Shown here in pieces: positions 1 through 9,011 of a stretch of 64,000 nt of DNA. This stretch comes from Candidatus Obscuribacterales bacterium (GTDB taxonomy: Bacteria; Cyanobacteriota; Vampirovibrionia; Obscuribacterales; Obscuribacteraceae), in NCBI GenBank assembly GCA_019637435.1, contig JAHBVO010000001.1, positions 62,001-126,000 of the forward strand. Reading direction: 5' to 3'. The notes beneath the pieces are model-generated. The model searched no databases, was not told where the DNA came from, and saw only the letters and a program-made list of their open reading frames with translations. Numbering within the stretch: position 1 is the first letter of the stretch; every line of letters begins with the position of its first letter. Both the position numbers and the translations under genes were made by a program.

Positions 1-69
1 GTTGGTGGGATGATTAAGTCGGTCGGCTGGGACAATAGCCGGCACATGCGCGGCGCATCAGGTTTCTAA
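1..69 (+). CDS. Possible C-terminal end of a gene entering from the left
   Basis: Frame 1 is open from the first base to a TAA at 67-69 and would encode about 22 residues ending MRGASGF. It stops one base before the convergent gene on the minus strand. This tight spacing fits a real gene end. The stretch is too short to identify a family and could be chance. Confidence 0.3.
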   Translation, partial: VGGMIKSVGWDNSRHMRGASGF

Positions 70-70
70 C

Positions 71-1720
71 TCAGGGCTTAACTCTCTTCGTGATGTCTTC
101 AAATGCAAACGGCGTCGCTGTCGGCGAGAAGTAAAGCTTATCTTCTAGCAAGGGCAGTTTTGCATCGAAGTATTTGTTGAATACAACTCTAAATGAGTTG
201 ACGGGTGTGATGGTGTCGTATACGGTGCGGCCGTCGCCTCGGTCGTTGGGTGATTCCGCCGGTGCTGATGAAATCAGGGACGGTGTCGATGAAGTTGTGG
301 TGGTCTCGGTATCGGCACCAGTTGCCGAGGGACCTGAATTCGCCTTCTCTGAGCCTCTGTTTAGATCTGATTCTGGTAGGTAATATGCGTTCAGGATTCG
401 AAAACGTTCATTCAGGAAGGCATCAGATGGTGGGGCGTCAGGTTTTTCCTGAATTGCCGGTCCGTGATCTCCCTGGATAATAATGACCTTTTTGCGACCA
501 TCTTTCTGTAACGCATCGACAAACGTCAAAATTCTGTTTTGAATGAATTTCACCTGTCCGACGTACTTCTCTTTGGTGTATGCCTCGGCAAGCGAGATCT
601 GGTCAATGACTATTGGACTTCCGTCTTCGTTAAATAAGAACGGCGGATGCGGAATCAAAATGTGAATCAAGGAAAATTTCGGCGATGGTTTTGAGATGAA
701 TTCTTCCGGATGGTTGAGCGCATATGTGCGTGTGTTTCGCGCAGCGTTGCCCATGAAATCCAGATAGCGCTGGAATGGACCAATGATCGTTCCTCTGGCG
801 AATGCGAGGTGGAAGATGTTGCCGAACGGCGAACCTATATTGTCGTCAGCTTCCGGGATGTAATCAGTGGGAGCATAACCGGAGCGCATTGACTCGAATC
901 TATAACCGATCTTTTTGAGAGCCTGCGTGACGTTGTTGCGCTGTATAAGCCGACATAGAATAACGTTGTCGATTGAGTCGCGTCCCATGATTTTTTCGAC
1001 AGGCGAAAGATACTCGATGTTTAGTGCCGAGGGCAAAGATAGAATCGTGACTTGATAATTGCTCCGAGAACTCTTTGCGACAGTGAAACCGCGCTTCTCC
1101 AGCTGTTTCACGAACTCGCCATTGTCGTAGTTGTAGACTTCGTTTAAAACTTCCGTTCGTCCGAATGCATCCAGAATTATGTAATAGATGTCCGGATTGT
1201 CTTTCTGAGCAACGAGTTTTATCGATGCAAGATCCTTTGATTGCCACTCCCTTACCTCTTTTAGCTTTGATTGAATCTCGACCTCGTGCATGATTACGTA
1301 ACCGACGTTGCCGACTACGAGCACCAGGCTGATTATGTTCAAAAACTTTGTGAGCAGAGTGAATTCGTTTTTTGACTTCACGAAGACGCTTATGATAAGC
1401 CCTGCTATCAAAACATACGGAATTACGTAGAACGCGTCGTTGCCCTCAACGTTCATCGATTTGAGCGTGCGATTCACGACAATTGCGAGTGCATCGAAAG
1501 TGAAAATCAACAGGACTGAAACACTCGTGACAATCGCGGCTCGACGTACGTGCCGAAGGATTGCATACCATATTCCAAACAGCAGCGCGCAGACGCTGAG
1601 ATTCAAGATTACCGGAAAGACCAGCTCATCAGGCAGAACATAAAAAATCAGGCTCGTGTATGCCGTGAGAATTGGAAAGAGCGCGAATAGTATCGGATGT
1701 AGTGGTACCTTTTCCAGCAT
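71..1720 (-). CDS. Membrane-anchored sulfatase / phosphoglycerol-transferase-like protein
   Basis: 549 residues. The first ~150 residues hold about five hydrophobic segments (roughly 9-31, 37-57, 62-84, 97-115, 126-146). They are followed by an extracytoplasmic domain of the alkaline phosphatase superfamily. It opens with PDIYYIILDAFGR, whose Asp sits where sulfatases bind metal, and it carries a later QGDHGP motif typical of the second metal site. This is the layout of LtaS-like or phosphoethanolamine-transferase-like enzymes that modify envelope polymers. The substrate cannot be told. Near the C-terminus a Ser/Thr-rich low-complexity insert (after the YYLPESD motif) interrupts the catalytic fold. 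Start ATG at 1720. The gene stands alone and its upstream region is shared with the divergent TPR gene. Confidence 0.7.
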   Translation of the reverse strand: MLEKVPLHPILFALFPILTAYTSLIFYVLPDELVFPVILNLSVCALLFGIWYAILRHVRRAAIVTSVSVLLIFTFDALAIVVNRTLKSMNVEGNDAFYVIPYVLIAGLIISVFVKSKNEFTLLTKFLNIISLVLVVGNVGYVIMHEVEIQSKLKEVREWQSKDLASIKLVAQKDNPDIYYIILDAFGRTEVLNEVYNYDNGEFVKQLEKRGFTVAKSSRSNYQVTILSLPSALNIEYLSPVEKIMGRDSIDNVILCRLIQRNNVTQALKKIGYRFESMRSGYAPTDYIPEADDNIGSPFGNIFHLAFARGTIIGPFQRYLDFMGNAARNTRTYALNHPEEFISKPSPKFSLIHILIPHPPFLFNEDGSPIVIDQISLAEAYTKEKYVGQVKFIQNRILTFVDALQKDGRKKVIIIQGDHGPAIQEKPDAPPSDAFLNERFRILNAYYLPESDLNRGSEKANSGPSATGADTETTTTSSTPSLISSAPAESPNDRGDGRTVYDTITPVNSFRVVFNKYFDAKLPLLEDKLYFSPTATPFAFEDITKRVKP

Positions 1721-1972
1721 CGAAATCTGAACTTCCCTGTGATATTACGCTTTTATTGTTGGGGCGCTCTGTTTGCTGTGAGTGATGTTTTAACAAGTGT
1801 GAGCGCTGATTTGTTTTCGAGTGTCAATGATACACAATTGAAGAACCGGGCGGTTGCGCTGGCGAGGTGCTTCGTTAACAGACGCGAATTCAATTATCGA
1901 TGTATAAATTGTCGGCTAGTGTCGATGTGCTAGGATCGGCCGGTCGAATTCCAGAAGGTTCAGGAGATTGAA

Positions 1973-2902
1973 ATGAGCAATTGGAGCGAGCTTCACGATG
2001 CGGGCTATGCAGCCGCGGAAGAGGGCGATCTGAAAAGGGCGGTCAGTTTCTTGAAGAAGGCTGTCAAAGCCGCTGAATCGACTGAAACAAATGAGGAATT
2101 GTGCCAGAGTCTTAACTGTCTTGCAGTCTGCTATCAAGCGCTGGGTCAGGACGACGACGCGAAGAGCATGTTCGAGCGTACGATTGAGCTCAAGCCTGAG
2201 ACCATCGAATTACCGGCCGCTATCGAGGCGTTGGCTGATTTATACGCCTACGATGATGACGCAAAAGCTCTTGAACTCTTTGACGAGGCGATTAGAGAAT
2301 ATGTTCGCCTCGGCGAAAACGATGCGCAAATTGATGCGCAGAATAAAATTCTTAGCATCAAATGCTTCAGCGAAGAGATGGCGGTGCTCAAAGAAAGACC
2401 GCTATCCAAGGCTGAAACTGAAAGTTTTAAACGCCAGGCAGATTTCGGTATGGAAGTTGTCGGGCTCGGTAAGAAAGGGGCAGCATCGCCCCAGGAGATT
2501 GCTCAGAATGTCGACTCATACATAGACTCCTGGCAGGACGAGGATATCGACATTTCTGAACTGGACATCATGGAAGTTGCGAAGGGCCTGGGTGCCCTCT
2601 GGGCGCAGCAGTTGGTGAAAGAGTTCAAATGGGAATGGGTCTGCCTGGAGGGCGCGGGTAATCTCTACGCCGTTGTGTCCAAGGACCGTGCGCTTATTAT
2701 CAACCCTGTTTATTTCGTCAAATCATGTCTGGAAATGCCCGAACTCGATTGCACGATTATGCTCGCTTTCAACATGATTCAGGAAGGACAATTCGAAGAA
2801 ATTCCTGAAGGCAGCTTCGAAAACGTGATGGAAGGCGTTCATCGCGTTGTTCCGAAACCAGGTCGCTCTCTGAGCATGGCTGCCGGACGCTTGCCTGAGT
2901 AG
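1973..2902 (+). CDS. Tetratricopeptide-repeat protein
   Basis: 309 residues with no signal peptide, so probably cytoplasmic. The first ~110 residues contain TPR-like helical pairs (AAEEGDLKRAVSFLKKAVKA, then CYQALGQDDDAKSMFERTIE) that normally serve protein-protein contact. The C-terminal half (about 150-300) is a mixed alpha/beta region that I do not recognise, with several Trp residues. The ATG at 1973 is preceded by a good Shine-Dalgarno sequence (CAGGAG). It is monocistronic and divergent from the sulfatase-like gene. No partner is evident from the neighbourhood. Confidence 0.7.
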   Translation: MSNWSELHDAGYAAAEEGDLKRAVSFLKKAVKAAESTETNEELCQSLNCLAVCYQALGQDDDAKSMFERTIELKPETIELPAAIEALADLYAYDDDAKALELFDEAIREYVRLGENDAQIDAQNKILSIKCFSEEMAVLKERPLSKAETESFKRQADFGMEVVGLGKKGAASPQEIAQNVDSYIDSWQDEDIDISELDIMEVAKGLGALWAQQLVKEFKWEWVCLEGAGNLYAVVSKDRALIINPVYFVKSCLEMPELDCTIMLAFNMIQEGQFEEIPEGSFENVMEGVHRVVPKPGRSLSMAAGRLPE

Positions 2903-3181
2903 TTTACTGGTCCGCAGACTGGGATTCTCGCTGTTCAAGCCGAGAAATCTATTTGGTCGCGCGATTTGTCTTAACCGAAACCGCTTCGAATTGCTGTGGA
3001 ATTACACATATGAGCGATTCGGTATTTGCCCTAACATTGAGTTCTATCAGGATAAATAGCTTGCAAATTGTCGGATGTAGTTGAGAAGCGCCTCGCGATC
3101 AACTGTATCCGACAATTTGTTGTTAAGATGATGATTTCTCCTTCAGCACGCTCCGCGGCTGCCACTGAATATGGTGTCAGT

Positions 3182-3751
3182 TTATATAGGCTTGGCGGAG
3201 CCCTTCGTGTCCTTCACGGGCGTTTTCGCGTCCTTGCCTTTAGTGGCGCTCGTCGCCGCAGGAGCTTCCGGTTTTTTCGGAAGTTTATAGCCGATATGAA
3301 CCAGTTCAATCTCGTACTTGAGTGGAACGCCTGGTGTCAGAAGTGGTGATGCCGTCGAACCTTTCGGGAAGCCGAGTGGTCCGGGAACAAGCATGGTGCG
3401 TTTCGCTCCGACCTTCATCCCGATGATGCCTTCATCTACGCCTTTGCACAAACTGCCCGCGCCAACCGTTATACACTGCGGTTTTCCACGGAGCTTGGTG
3501 CTGTCAAACTGTTTGCCTTCAGGCATAACATAGCCAACAAAGTCTATCCAGGCTACGTTTCCAAACTGCGCCGCTGCTCCCGTTCCCGGTCTATCTTCCG
3601 AATATTCGACGCCGCACGGCAGCTTGACTGTCTTTGCGCCAAGCTCAGACTTTTTCGAGTCGCCCTTCGTGAATTCTTTTTTTGCGACCGCAGGAAGTGC
3701 GGCTGTTCCAAACAGCAAACTTGCTACCAACAGTAGTTTTAAGCTTTTCAT
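3182..3751 (-). CDS. Exported FKBP-type peptidyl-prolyl cis-trans isomerase
   Basis: 189 residues from the chosen start. It begins with a signal peptide (MKSLKLLLVASLLFG, cleavage likely after LPAVA). An FKBP fold follows, with conserved stretches IDFVGYVM, FDSTKLRGKP, GVDEGIIGMKVGAKR and YEIELVHI. The canonical FKBP Tyr/Phe pocket is only partly recognisable. The tail after residue ~165 is rich in Lys, Ala and Thr. An in-frame ATG four codons upstream (3763) exists, but the GAGAGAG just before 3751 and the shape of the signal peptide favour the shorter form. It would fold proteins outside the cytoplasm. Isolated gene. Confidence 0.8.
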   Translation of the reverse strand: MKSLKLLLVASLLFGTAALPAVAKKEFTKGDSKKSELGAKTVKLPCGVEYSEDRPGTGAAAQFGNVAWIDFVGYVMPEGKQFDSTKLRGKPQCITVGAGSLCKGVDEGIIGMKVGAKRTMLVPGPLGFPKGSTASPLLTPGVPLKYEIELVHIGYKLPKKPEAPAATSATKGKDAKTPVKDTKGSAKPI

Positions 3752-3930
3752 AGGCTCTCTCATTTTTAGCTAAACCAATCGCCACGGCCAATTATAGCCA
3801 TCTTTGAAAGTGCTTCGCCTACTCTATGCGGCGCTTACCTGTAGTACTATCATCGGTTAGCGGCGCAACATGTCATGAACTGTGGTTCTACATGGCGCGT
3901 GCGCGGAAGCACAGGGAAAGGAAGCGCAAA

Positions 3931-4563
3931 ATGATTCGTTTGATGGTCGTTGACGACCATATCCCTACCCGCGAACAGATTGTGAAAGAGCTGGGTTCAG
4001 GCGATTTGATCGAAGTGATCGCCGAAGCTGGAACGAGTGATGAAGCATGGCGCGTGGCGCAACAGATTTTGCCGGACCTGGTTCTTCTCGACTTGCACTT
4101 GCCGGGGCTGACTACAACTGAGGATTTGCTGCGGAAGTTGTCCGGGCTGCCTAACGTCAAGGTTGTGATTTTCGCTAGTAAAGCGCCTGCGTCAGATGTT
4201 CTCGATCTGCTGGACGGTGGAGCATCAGGTTATGTTTTAAAAACCGACGCCGCTGCCCTCATTCGAATGGCGCTCCTGATGGTATCGCGGGGTTCCACCG
4301 GCGTGATTTCGCCTTCGCTGCCGCGCCACCTGACGCGCCTCAGTGCTGACGAACGGCTTATTCTTCGCCACCTTACGCAGAGAGGGAAACTGCCGAAAGC
4401 CGCAGAGCGTATGGGAATTCCCCAGTCGGAACTGGAAGCTACCGCAATGCACCTTGCTGGAAAGCTCGAGCTTATCAAAGAAGACTCGGACGAGCCACCG
4501 GATGAACTACAGGCTAGCTCAATCGAGAAGCTCATCAAATGGGCTAAGAAACACGGATTTTAG
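3931..4563 (+). CDS. NarL/FixJ-type response regulator
   Basis: 210 residues. The receiver domain (1-~120) has the acidic pocket VVDDH, the phospho-acceptor Asp54 in LVLLDLHLPG and the conserved Lys104 in YVLKTD. The C-terminal part (~135-180) looks like a divergent LuxR-type helix-turn-helix (LTRLSADERLILRHLTQ). It lacks the strongest family residues, so DNA binding is inferred. The reading frame is open upstream to 3826, but the ATG at 3931 has a purine-rich AGGGAAAGGAAG at the right distance and starts exactly at the receiver. No histidine kinase is adjacent (orphan regulator). Confidence 0.75.
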   Translation: MIRLMVVDDHIPTREQIVKELGSGDLIEVIAEAGTSDEAWRVAQQILPDLVLLDLHLPGLTTTEDLLRKLSGLPNVKVVIFASKAPASDVLDLLDGGASGYVLKTDAAALIRMALLMVSRGSTGVISPSLPRHLTRLSADERLILRHLTQRGKLPKAAERMGIPQSELEATAMHLAGKLELIKEDSDEPPDELQASSIEKLIKWAKKHGF

Positions 4564-4629
4564 CTAACCTAGCTGACGATTGTGCCGCAGTCGGCGTCTC
4601 ACGAAAAGCCCCCAATAGGTTCTTCGACC

Positions 4630-4649
4630 CTAAGGCGCTCGGCGCTTAG
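4630..4649. terminator. Possible hairpin between convergent genes
   Basis: CTAAG and CTTAG flank an inner CGC/GCG stem with one bulged G and a TCG loop. It lies between the convergent response regulator and DUF4234-like genes. There is no T-tract, so a terminator role is only suggested. Confidence 0.3.
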
Positions 4650-4685
4650 ATGTCTCGGACAAGCGCTAGTCCGACTGGTGAATTT

Positions 4686-5450
4686 TTAAATATTTGCGAG
4701 CAGCACCCAGGTGACGGCTGATGAGCCGACTAGCATCGTTATAATTTCGCCCATTGAAAAGGAATGACGCAATAGTGCGCCCGAGGGCTCTTTTCGTTCC
4801 AGATAGTCGTTGAGCCAATGCTGAGCTATTGCCACGGGAATCGACGTCAACGTGTAAAGCAGATAGAAGTGTCCCGGAAGTTTTCCGAGTCGATAAAGTG
4901 CCACCATTGCCATCATCAGGCAGAATGCCGGAAATGTTGGATTGTTTTTCAACATCGAACCTTCGCGTCCAAGTTTTGCAATGGCGTGAAAAATGTAGAC
5001 GAAGAATCCAAGCGTTAATATGCCAACAATCGGGGTCAGTTTTTGCATGGCTTCCTGACCCATAGGGATCAGAAAAAGCGGTCCCACTGCGGTCGGGGCG
5101 ATCGCGGCAACGGTGAACCAGAAGGGATTTATTTTCCGGAAAGATGACAGAAGTGGCTCTGCTGGCACGATTGCTACGGTAGGAGTTCCGTCAGCAGGTT
5201 TAGCGGCGTTAGCACCGGCAGTAGGCTCGGTGACAGCTTCGGCGACTCCTGCCGATGTGGTTGGTTCGGTAGAGGCACCGGCAATTGATTTGAGGTCGCG
5301 AGTGGTTTTGTACAGCCAGTAAAAGAGGTATGTCAAGAACGTGAACATCGAAAGAAGCACCACGTGCCAGGCGGGTTGGCGCAGTGACTTTGTCACTGTT
5401 GGAGAGACATCGCTAGTTGCAGGTTGTGTGCCAGTTTTCAAAGAAGTCAT
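4686..5450 (-). CDS. DUF4234-like polytopic membrane protein
   Basis: 254 residues. The N-terminal hydrophobic segment LLSMFTFLTYLFYWLYKT followed by a charged TRDLK is the typical opening of DUF4234-type membrane proteins. An Ala/Thr/Pro-rich hydrophilic linker (~55-100) follows, then about four further membrane segments. I see no catalytic motif, and the family has no established function. Start ATG at 5450. It is convergent with the regulator on its 3' side and divergent from ssb on its 5' side. Confidence 0.6.
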   Translation of the reverse strand: MTSLKTGTQPATSDVSPTVTKSLRQPAWHVVLLSMFTFLTYLFYWLYKTTRDLKSIAGASTEPTTSAGVAEAVTEPTAGANAAKPADGTPTVAIVPAEPLLSSFRKINPFWFTVAAIAPTAVGPLFLIPMGQEAMQKLTPIVGILTLGFFVYIFHAIAKLGREGSMLKNNPTFPAFCLMMAMVALYRLGKLPGHFYLLYTLTSIPVAIAQHWLNDYLERKEPSGALLRHSFSMGEIITMLVGSSAVTWVLLANI

Positions 5451-5743
5451 GTGAAGCCGCTTGCAAAAACAGCATCATTCTCCCATGTTTGCCAAGTATC
5501 TGGGGTTTAAGCATTATCAATTTCGTAATCATGATCAATGTCCTTCGCGATCCGGTAATCTTTTTAGAGCGAGTTTCAGCAGTCCATCGCTGAATGTTTG
5601 AAGTCCTTCCGACTGCTCGCTGGGGACGCAGATTCACGCAAGTTGAACTGTTCCGCAAGGAAAAACGTAACTCCCACCAGCGGAGTACACGCAGTCCTCA
5701 CAATCGAATGATTTGCTGTTAATTCAGGAGCAGGTTAGAAAGA

Positions 5744-6088
5744 ATGGTTAATTCAGTAGTTGTCGTCGGCAGAGCCGGCAGAGATCCGGAAATGCGTTAT
5801 TTCGAGTCCGGTCGAGTTAAAACCACCTTCAGCGTGGCTGTTAACCGACCGACTAAAGAGAAGGAAACGGATTGGTTTGACATTGAAATCTGGGGCAGAC
5901 AAGCCGAAGTTGCGGGCGAGTACGTTCGCAAAGGGAGTCTTATCGGCGTAGAAGGTCGTCTCGATTTCAACAAATGGACCGACGATCAAGGGACAAAGCA
6001 TGTTAAACCGCTCATCAAGGGCAATAACATCAGATTGCTCGGTAGCAAACGCGATAATGCGTCCGATTTTGGTGGCGAGGAACACTAA
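5744..6088 (+). CDS. ssb: Single-stranded DNA-binding protein
   Basis: 114 residues, essentially one OB-fold. It starts NSVVVVGRAGRDPEMRYFE and continues through TDWFDIEIWGRQAE and GSLIGVEGRL, all typical of bacterial SSB, which coats single-stranded DNA in replication and repair. It is shorter than classical SSB. It ends at GGEEH without the Gly/Pro-rich tail and acidic DDDIPF-like tip that usually recruits partners. The ATG at 5744 has an AGGAG-type ribosome site. The next gene starts six bases after the stop, so the two are probably co-transcribed. Confidence 0.9.
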   Translation: MVNSVVVVGRAGRDPEMRYFESGRVKTTFSVAVNRPTKEKETDWFDIEIWGRQAEVAGEYVRKGSLIGVEGRLDFNKWTDDQGTKHVKPLIKGNNIRLLGSKRDNASDFGGEEH

Positions 6089-6094
6089 GGCTAG

Positions 6095-7777
6095 ATGATT
6101 AACAACGTCCAGTTTATTGATTATCTGGTCATTGGCATCTATTTCGCCTTCGTTATTGGAATTGGATACCAGCTCAAGAAGCAGATGGTGACCAGCGAGG
6201 ACTTCTTTCTCGCTGGTCATCGTATTCCAACTTGGGTAACCGGGCTCGCGTTTTTGTCCGCGAATCTAGGCGCGATTGAAGTCATGGGAATGGCTGCCGG
6301 TGCGGCTCAGCACGGTGTCATGACCGCGCACTTCTATTGGGTCGGCGCGATACCGGCGATGGTGTTTCTTGCTGTGTTCATGATGCCGTTTTACTACGGC
6401 TCGAAAGTTCGTAGCGTTCCTGAGTATTTGAAGAAGCGCTTCAATGAACCGACTCGCGCGTTCAACGCCTTGTCGTTCGCCGTCATGACAATTCTCATGT
6501 CAGGCATAAATTTGTATGCGATGGCGAAAGTGTTTCAAGCGCTCTTAGGTTGGGATATCAATCTCTCAATCTTCATTGCCGCAGTAGTTGTGCTTGCCTA
6601 CGTCTTTCTGGGCGGTCTGACTTCATCGATCTATAACGAAGTCATTCAATTTTTCTTGATTATCGTTGGCTTACTACCTCTTACAATCCTGGGACTGTTG
6701 CACGTAGGCGGACCTCAAGCGCTTGCCGATCAACTTACCGACACCAGCATGACCCATCTGTGGATGCACACGACGTCCGCGCATAATCCGATGGGCGTCG
6801 ATTGGATGGGAATAGTTGCCGGATTAGGCTTTGTGCTTTCCTTCGGATACTGGTGTACGGACTTCCTCGTTATTCAGCGCGCCCTCGCCGCTAAGGATGT
6901 TCGCAGTGCTCAAAGAACCCCGCTTGTGGCTGCGTTTCCCAAAATTTTCTTTCCGATCATTACCGTAGTGCCTGGTCTACTTGCACTTGTCATTTTGCCT
7001 GGGTTGGGTGAAAGCATCCCTTATGACATGGCGATACCGGCAATGATGGGATTGATGTACCCCAACGGAATGCTAGGTCTGGGCTTGACTGCGTTGCTCG
7101 CGAGTTTTATGTCCGGCATGGCCGGAAACGTCACCGCATTTAATACCGTCTGGACTTATGACATTTACCAGAGTTACATTGCTCCGAAGAAATCCGATTC
7201 GCACTATTTGTGGGTTGGTCGTTTTGCTACGGCTGGCGGCATTCTCGTCAGCATCGCCGCTGCATACCTCGTTATGCATTTTCCTACGATTATGGATTAT
7301 ATGCAGCTGATATTCTCGTTCTTCAACGCGCCGTTATTCGCAACTTTTGCACTCGGCATGTTCTGGGTTCGCACGACGCCGACGGGCGCGTTCATCGGCT
7401 TGGTAGTGGGAACGCTCGCTGCTGTCGGGCACTACTTTATGTGCGAAGCTGTGCGTATCGAGCCGGATTTGCTGCCGTCATATCTTTCCTTCATAGCCCC
7501 GCTGGTCGAAGTCTGCAAGAAGCCACTGTCCTATCCAACCGTCATGGCCGGCAACTTCTGGCGCGCTGTCTTCGGTTGGACAACTTGTTTCTTGATCACG
7601 ATAATTGTTTCTCTATTTACTAAACCAAAACGCAAACGCGATCTGATCGGTTTAGTTTGGGGACTCTCTCCGAAACCCGCGAATAAGCGAGTCCAGGAGC
7701 CGTGGTACCTGAATCCGATTCACCTATCAATTATTGCTCTGATTATCACTCTCGCCCTCAATATTTGGCTGTGGTGA
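6095..7777 (+). CDS. Sodium:solute symporter family transporter
   Basis: 560 residues with about 13-14 membrane helices. It has SSS/SGLT-like features: an early helix at LVIGIYFAFVIGIGY, the FFLAGHRIPTWVTGLAFLSA segment, VPEYLKKRF and the FLGGLTSSIYNEVIQFF helix. Such proteins couple uptake of sugars, amino acids or other small solutes to a sodium gradient in the inner membrane. The substrate cannot be read from sequence. The start is six bases after ssb and the stop is three bases before the next membrane protein, which makes a tight three-gene operon. Confidence 0.85.
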   Translation: MINNVQFIDYLVIGIYFAFVIGIGYQLKKQMVTSEDFFLAGHRIPTWVTGLAFLSANLGAIEVMGMAAGAAQHGVMTAHFYWVGAIPAMVFLAVFMMPFYYGSKVRSVPEYLKKRFNEPTRAFNALSFAVMTILMSGINLYAMAKVFQALLGWDINLSIFIAAVVVLAYVFLGGLTSSIYNEVIQFFLIIVGLLPLTILGLLHVGGPQALADQLTDTSMTHLWMHTTSAHNPMGVDWMGIVAGLGFVLSFGYWCTDFLVIQRALAAKDVRSAQRTPLVAAFPKIFFPIITVVPGLLALVILPGLGESIPYDMAIPAMMGLMYPNGMLGLGLTALLASFMSGMAGNVTAFNTVWTYDIYQSYIAPKKSDSHYLWVGRFATAGGILVSIAAAYLVMHFPTIMDYMQLIFSFFNAPLFATFALGMFWVRTTPTGAFIGLVVGTLAAVGHYFMCEAVRIEPDLLPSYLSFIAPLVEVCKKPLSYPTVMAGNFWRAVFGWTTCFLITIIVSLFTKPKRKRDLIGLVWGLSPKPANKRVQEPWYLNPIHLSIIALIITLALNIWLW

Positions 7778-7780
7778 CCT

Positions 7781-8278
7781 ATGCTTGATGTAAGAAAACC
7801 ACTCGGACTACTTTTCATAATCCTGGGCGCATTGCTTTTTCTGTACGGAATGTACTTTTCGCCTGAAGTAAATTTTCAGACGCCAAATGCGTTTTTTCCG
7901 CTGAAACTGAATATGCCGGTCGGTGCGTTCATGTTTATCTTCGGTGTGATCATGTGGCAACTCGCACGCTACGTCGAATTGAAAACTCTGGATCATGAAC
8001 TTACGGAACGCGAAAAGGAACTCGATCGAGTCGAGAAAAAACGTGCAAAAGCACTTGCTAAGCAGCAGGCTGCCGCCGCTGCCTCTGGCGTTCCCGGCTC
8101 AGTCGACCTGAGCGATACCAATGCTGCCCGTCAGTCGAAAGTGCAAGAATCGGAAGCCGTTCCCGAAGTCGATGTTGAAAACGATGAAGATGTCGAGTCC
8201 AGTGGTGACACAGCAAGCACTGCTTCCCGCGACAATGACCATGCTCAAGCCGCCGACGACGAAACAAAAGACAAGTAA
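7781..8278 (+). CDS. Small membrane protein with coiled coil and acidic tail
   Basis: 165 residues. Two membrane helices (about 8-28 and 46-64) are followed by a charged segment with heptad character (ELTEREKELDRVEKKRAKAL) and an acidic, Ser/Asp/Glu-rich tail. No known domain is seen. It starts three bases after the symporter gene. A role as an accessory or scaffolding partner of that transporter is possible but is inferred only from coupling. Confidence 0.6.
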   Translation: MLDVRKPLGLLFIILGALLFLYGMYFSPEVNFQTPNAFFPLKLNMPVGAFMFIFGVIMWQLARYVELKTLDHELTEREKELDRVEKKRAKALAKQQAAAAASGVPGSVDLSDTNAARQSKVQESEAVPEVDVENDEDVESSGDTASTASRDNDHAQAADDETKDK

Positions 8279-8448
8279 TCAGCCAGGACCTAGCGCGCCG
8301 CTTCGCGCGTCATAATTTCACGCACCGCATTTGGTGACTACTGCCGAATGCGCCAGACTATGCCAACGAATGCAAACGCACTCATCAAAACCGTCAGCTC
8401 TCTTTTCAAAAGCCGCGATGATAGGTTTCTGAACTCAGCCTGATCGCA

Positions 8449-8898
8449 TTATATCGATTGCTTCGATTTTGTGTGCAGTTGCTCGTGAAGGGCGGCAAGC
8501 GTTTCCTCCACGCGCTCTAGCGGTATTCGTGGACCGGCTAAGAGATCGAAACCTTTCACACTGCTCACGTAACGTGGAACAAGGTGAAAGTGGACATGGC
8601 GCACCATTTCCGCTATACATGCGACGTACACCATCTCGGCGCCAAGAGCATTTTTGATAGCGCCTGATATCAGCGGCATGAGCGAGCCCATACGTGCCGA
8701 GTCGTCCGGATCAACCGCTGCTAGCTCATGATAGTGCGTCTTGAAGATAATCTGGGTATGCCCCGGCGTAATCGGAACGTCGCATAGAGTTGCGACTAAA
8801 TACTCATCTTCATACACAGTCGGAGGCTTTGCGCCGCCCCTGATCAGCCATTCGCAAAACGGACAGTCAGCGTTTGTTTCCGGGGTTTCAGTGCTCAA
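8449..8898 (-). CDS. HIT family nucleotide-binding protein
   Basis: 149 residues. The histidine triad HVHFHLV lies at residues 101-107 and contains the catalytic central His. The N-terminal CPFC pair resembles the zinc-binding positions of many HIT hydrolases. Members hydrolyse or transfer nucleotidyl groups from small adenylylated substrates. The start is a TTG at 8898 preceded by AAAGAGGT. It is divergent from the Ser/Thr kinase gene and convergent with the symporter operon. Confidence 0.85.
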   Translation of the reverse strand: MSTETPETNADCPFCEWLIRGGAKPPTVYEDEYLVATLCDVPITPGHTQIIFKTHYHELAAVDPDDSARMGSLMPLISGAIKNALGAEMVYVACIAEMVRHVHFHLVPRYVSSVKGFDLLAGPRIPLERVEETLAALHEQLHTKSKQSI

Positions 8899-9011
8899 TT
8901 GGACCTCTTTGGCGGTTTACTACAGGGTTCGGACGGGCACTTAGGAAGTATATACAATAAAACGTGGCAGGATCACCAGCGGTCTTCGGCAGATCTCGAG
9001 TACGGTACGTT

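Noticed and set aside
8293..8308. GCGCG/CGCGC hairpin after the small membrane protein gene
   Set aside because: Only five pairs and no T-run; too weak to call as a terminator.
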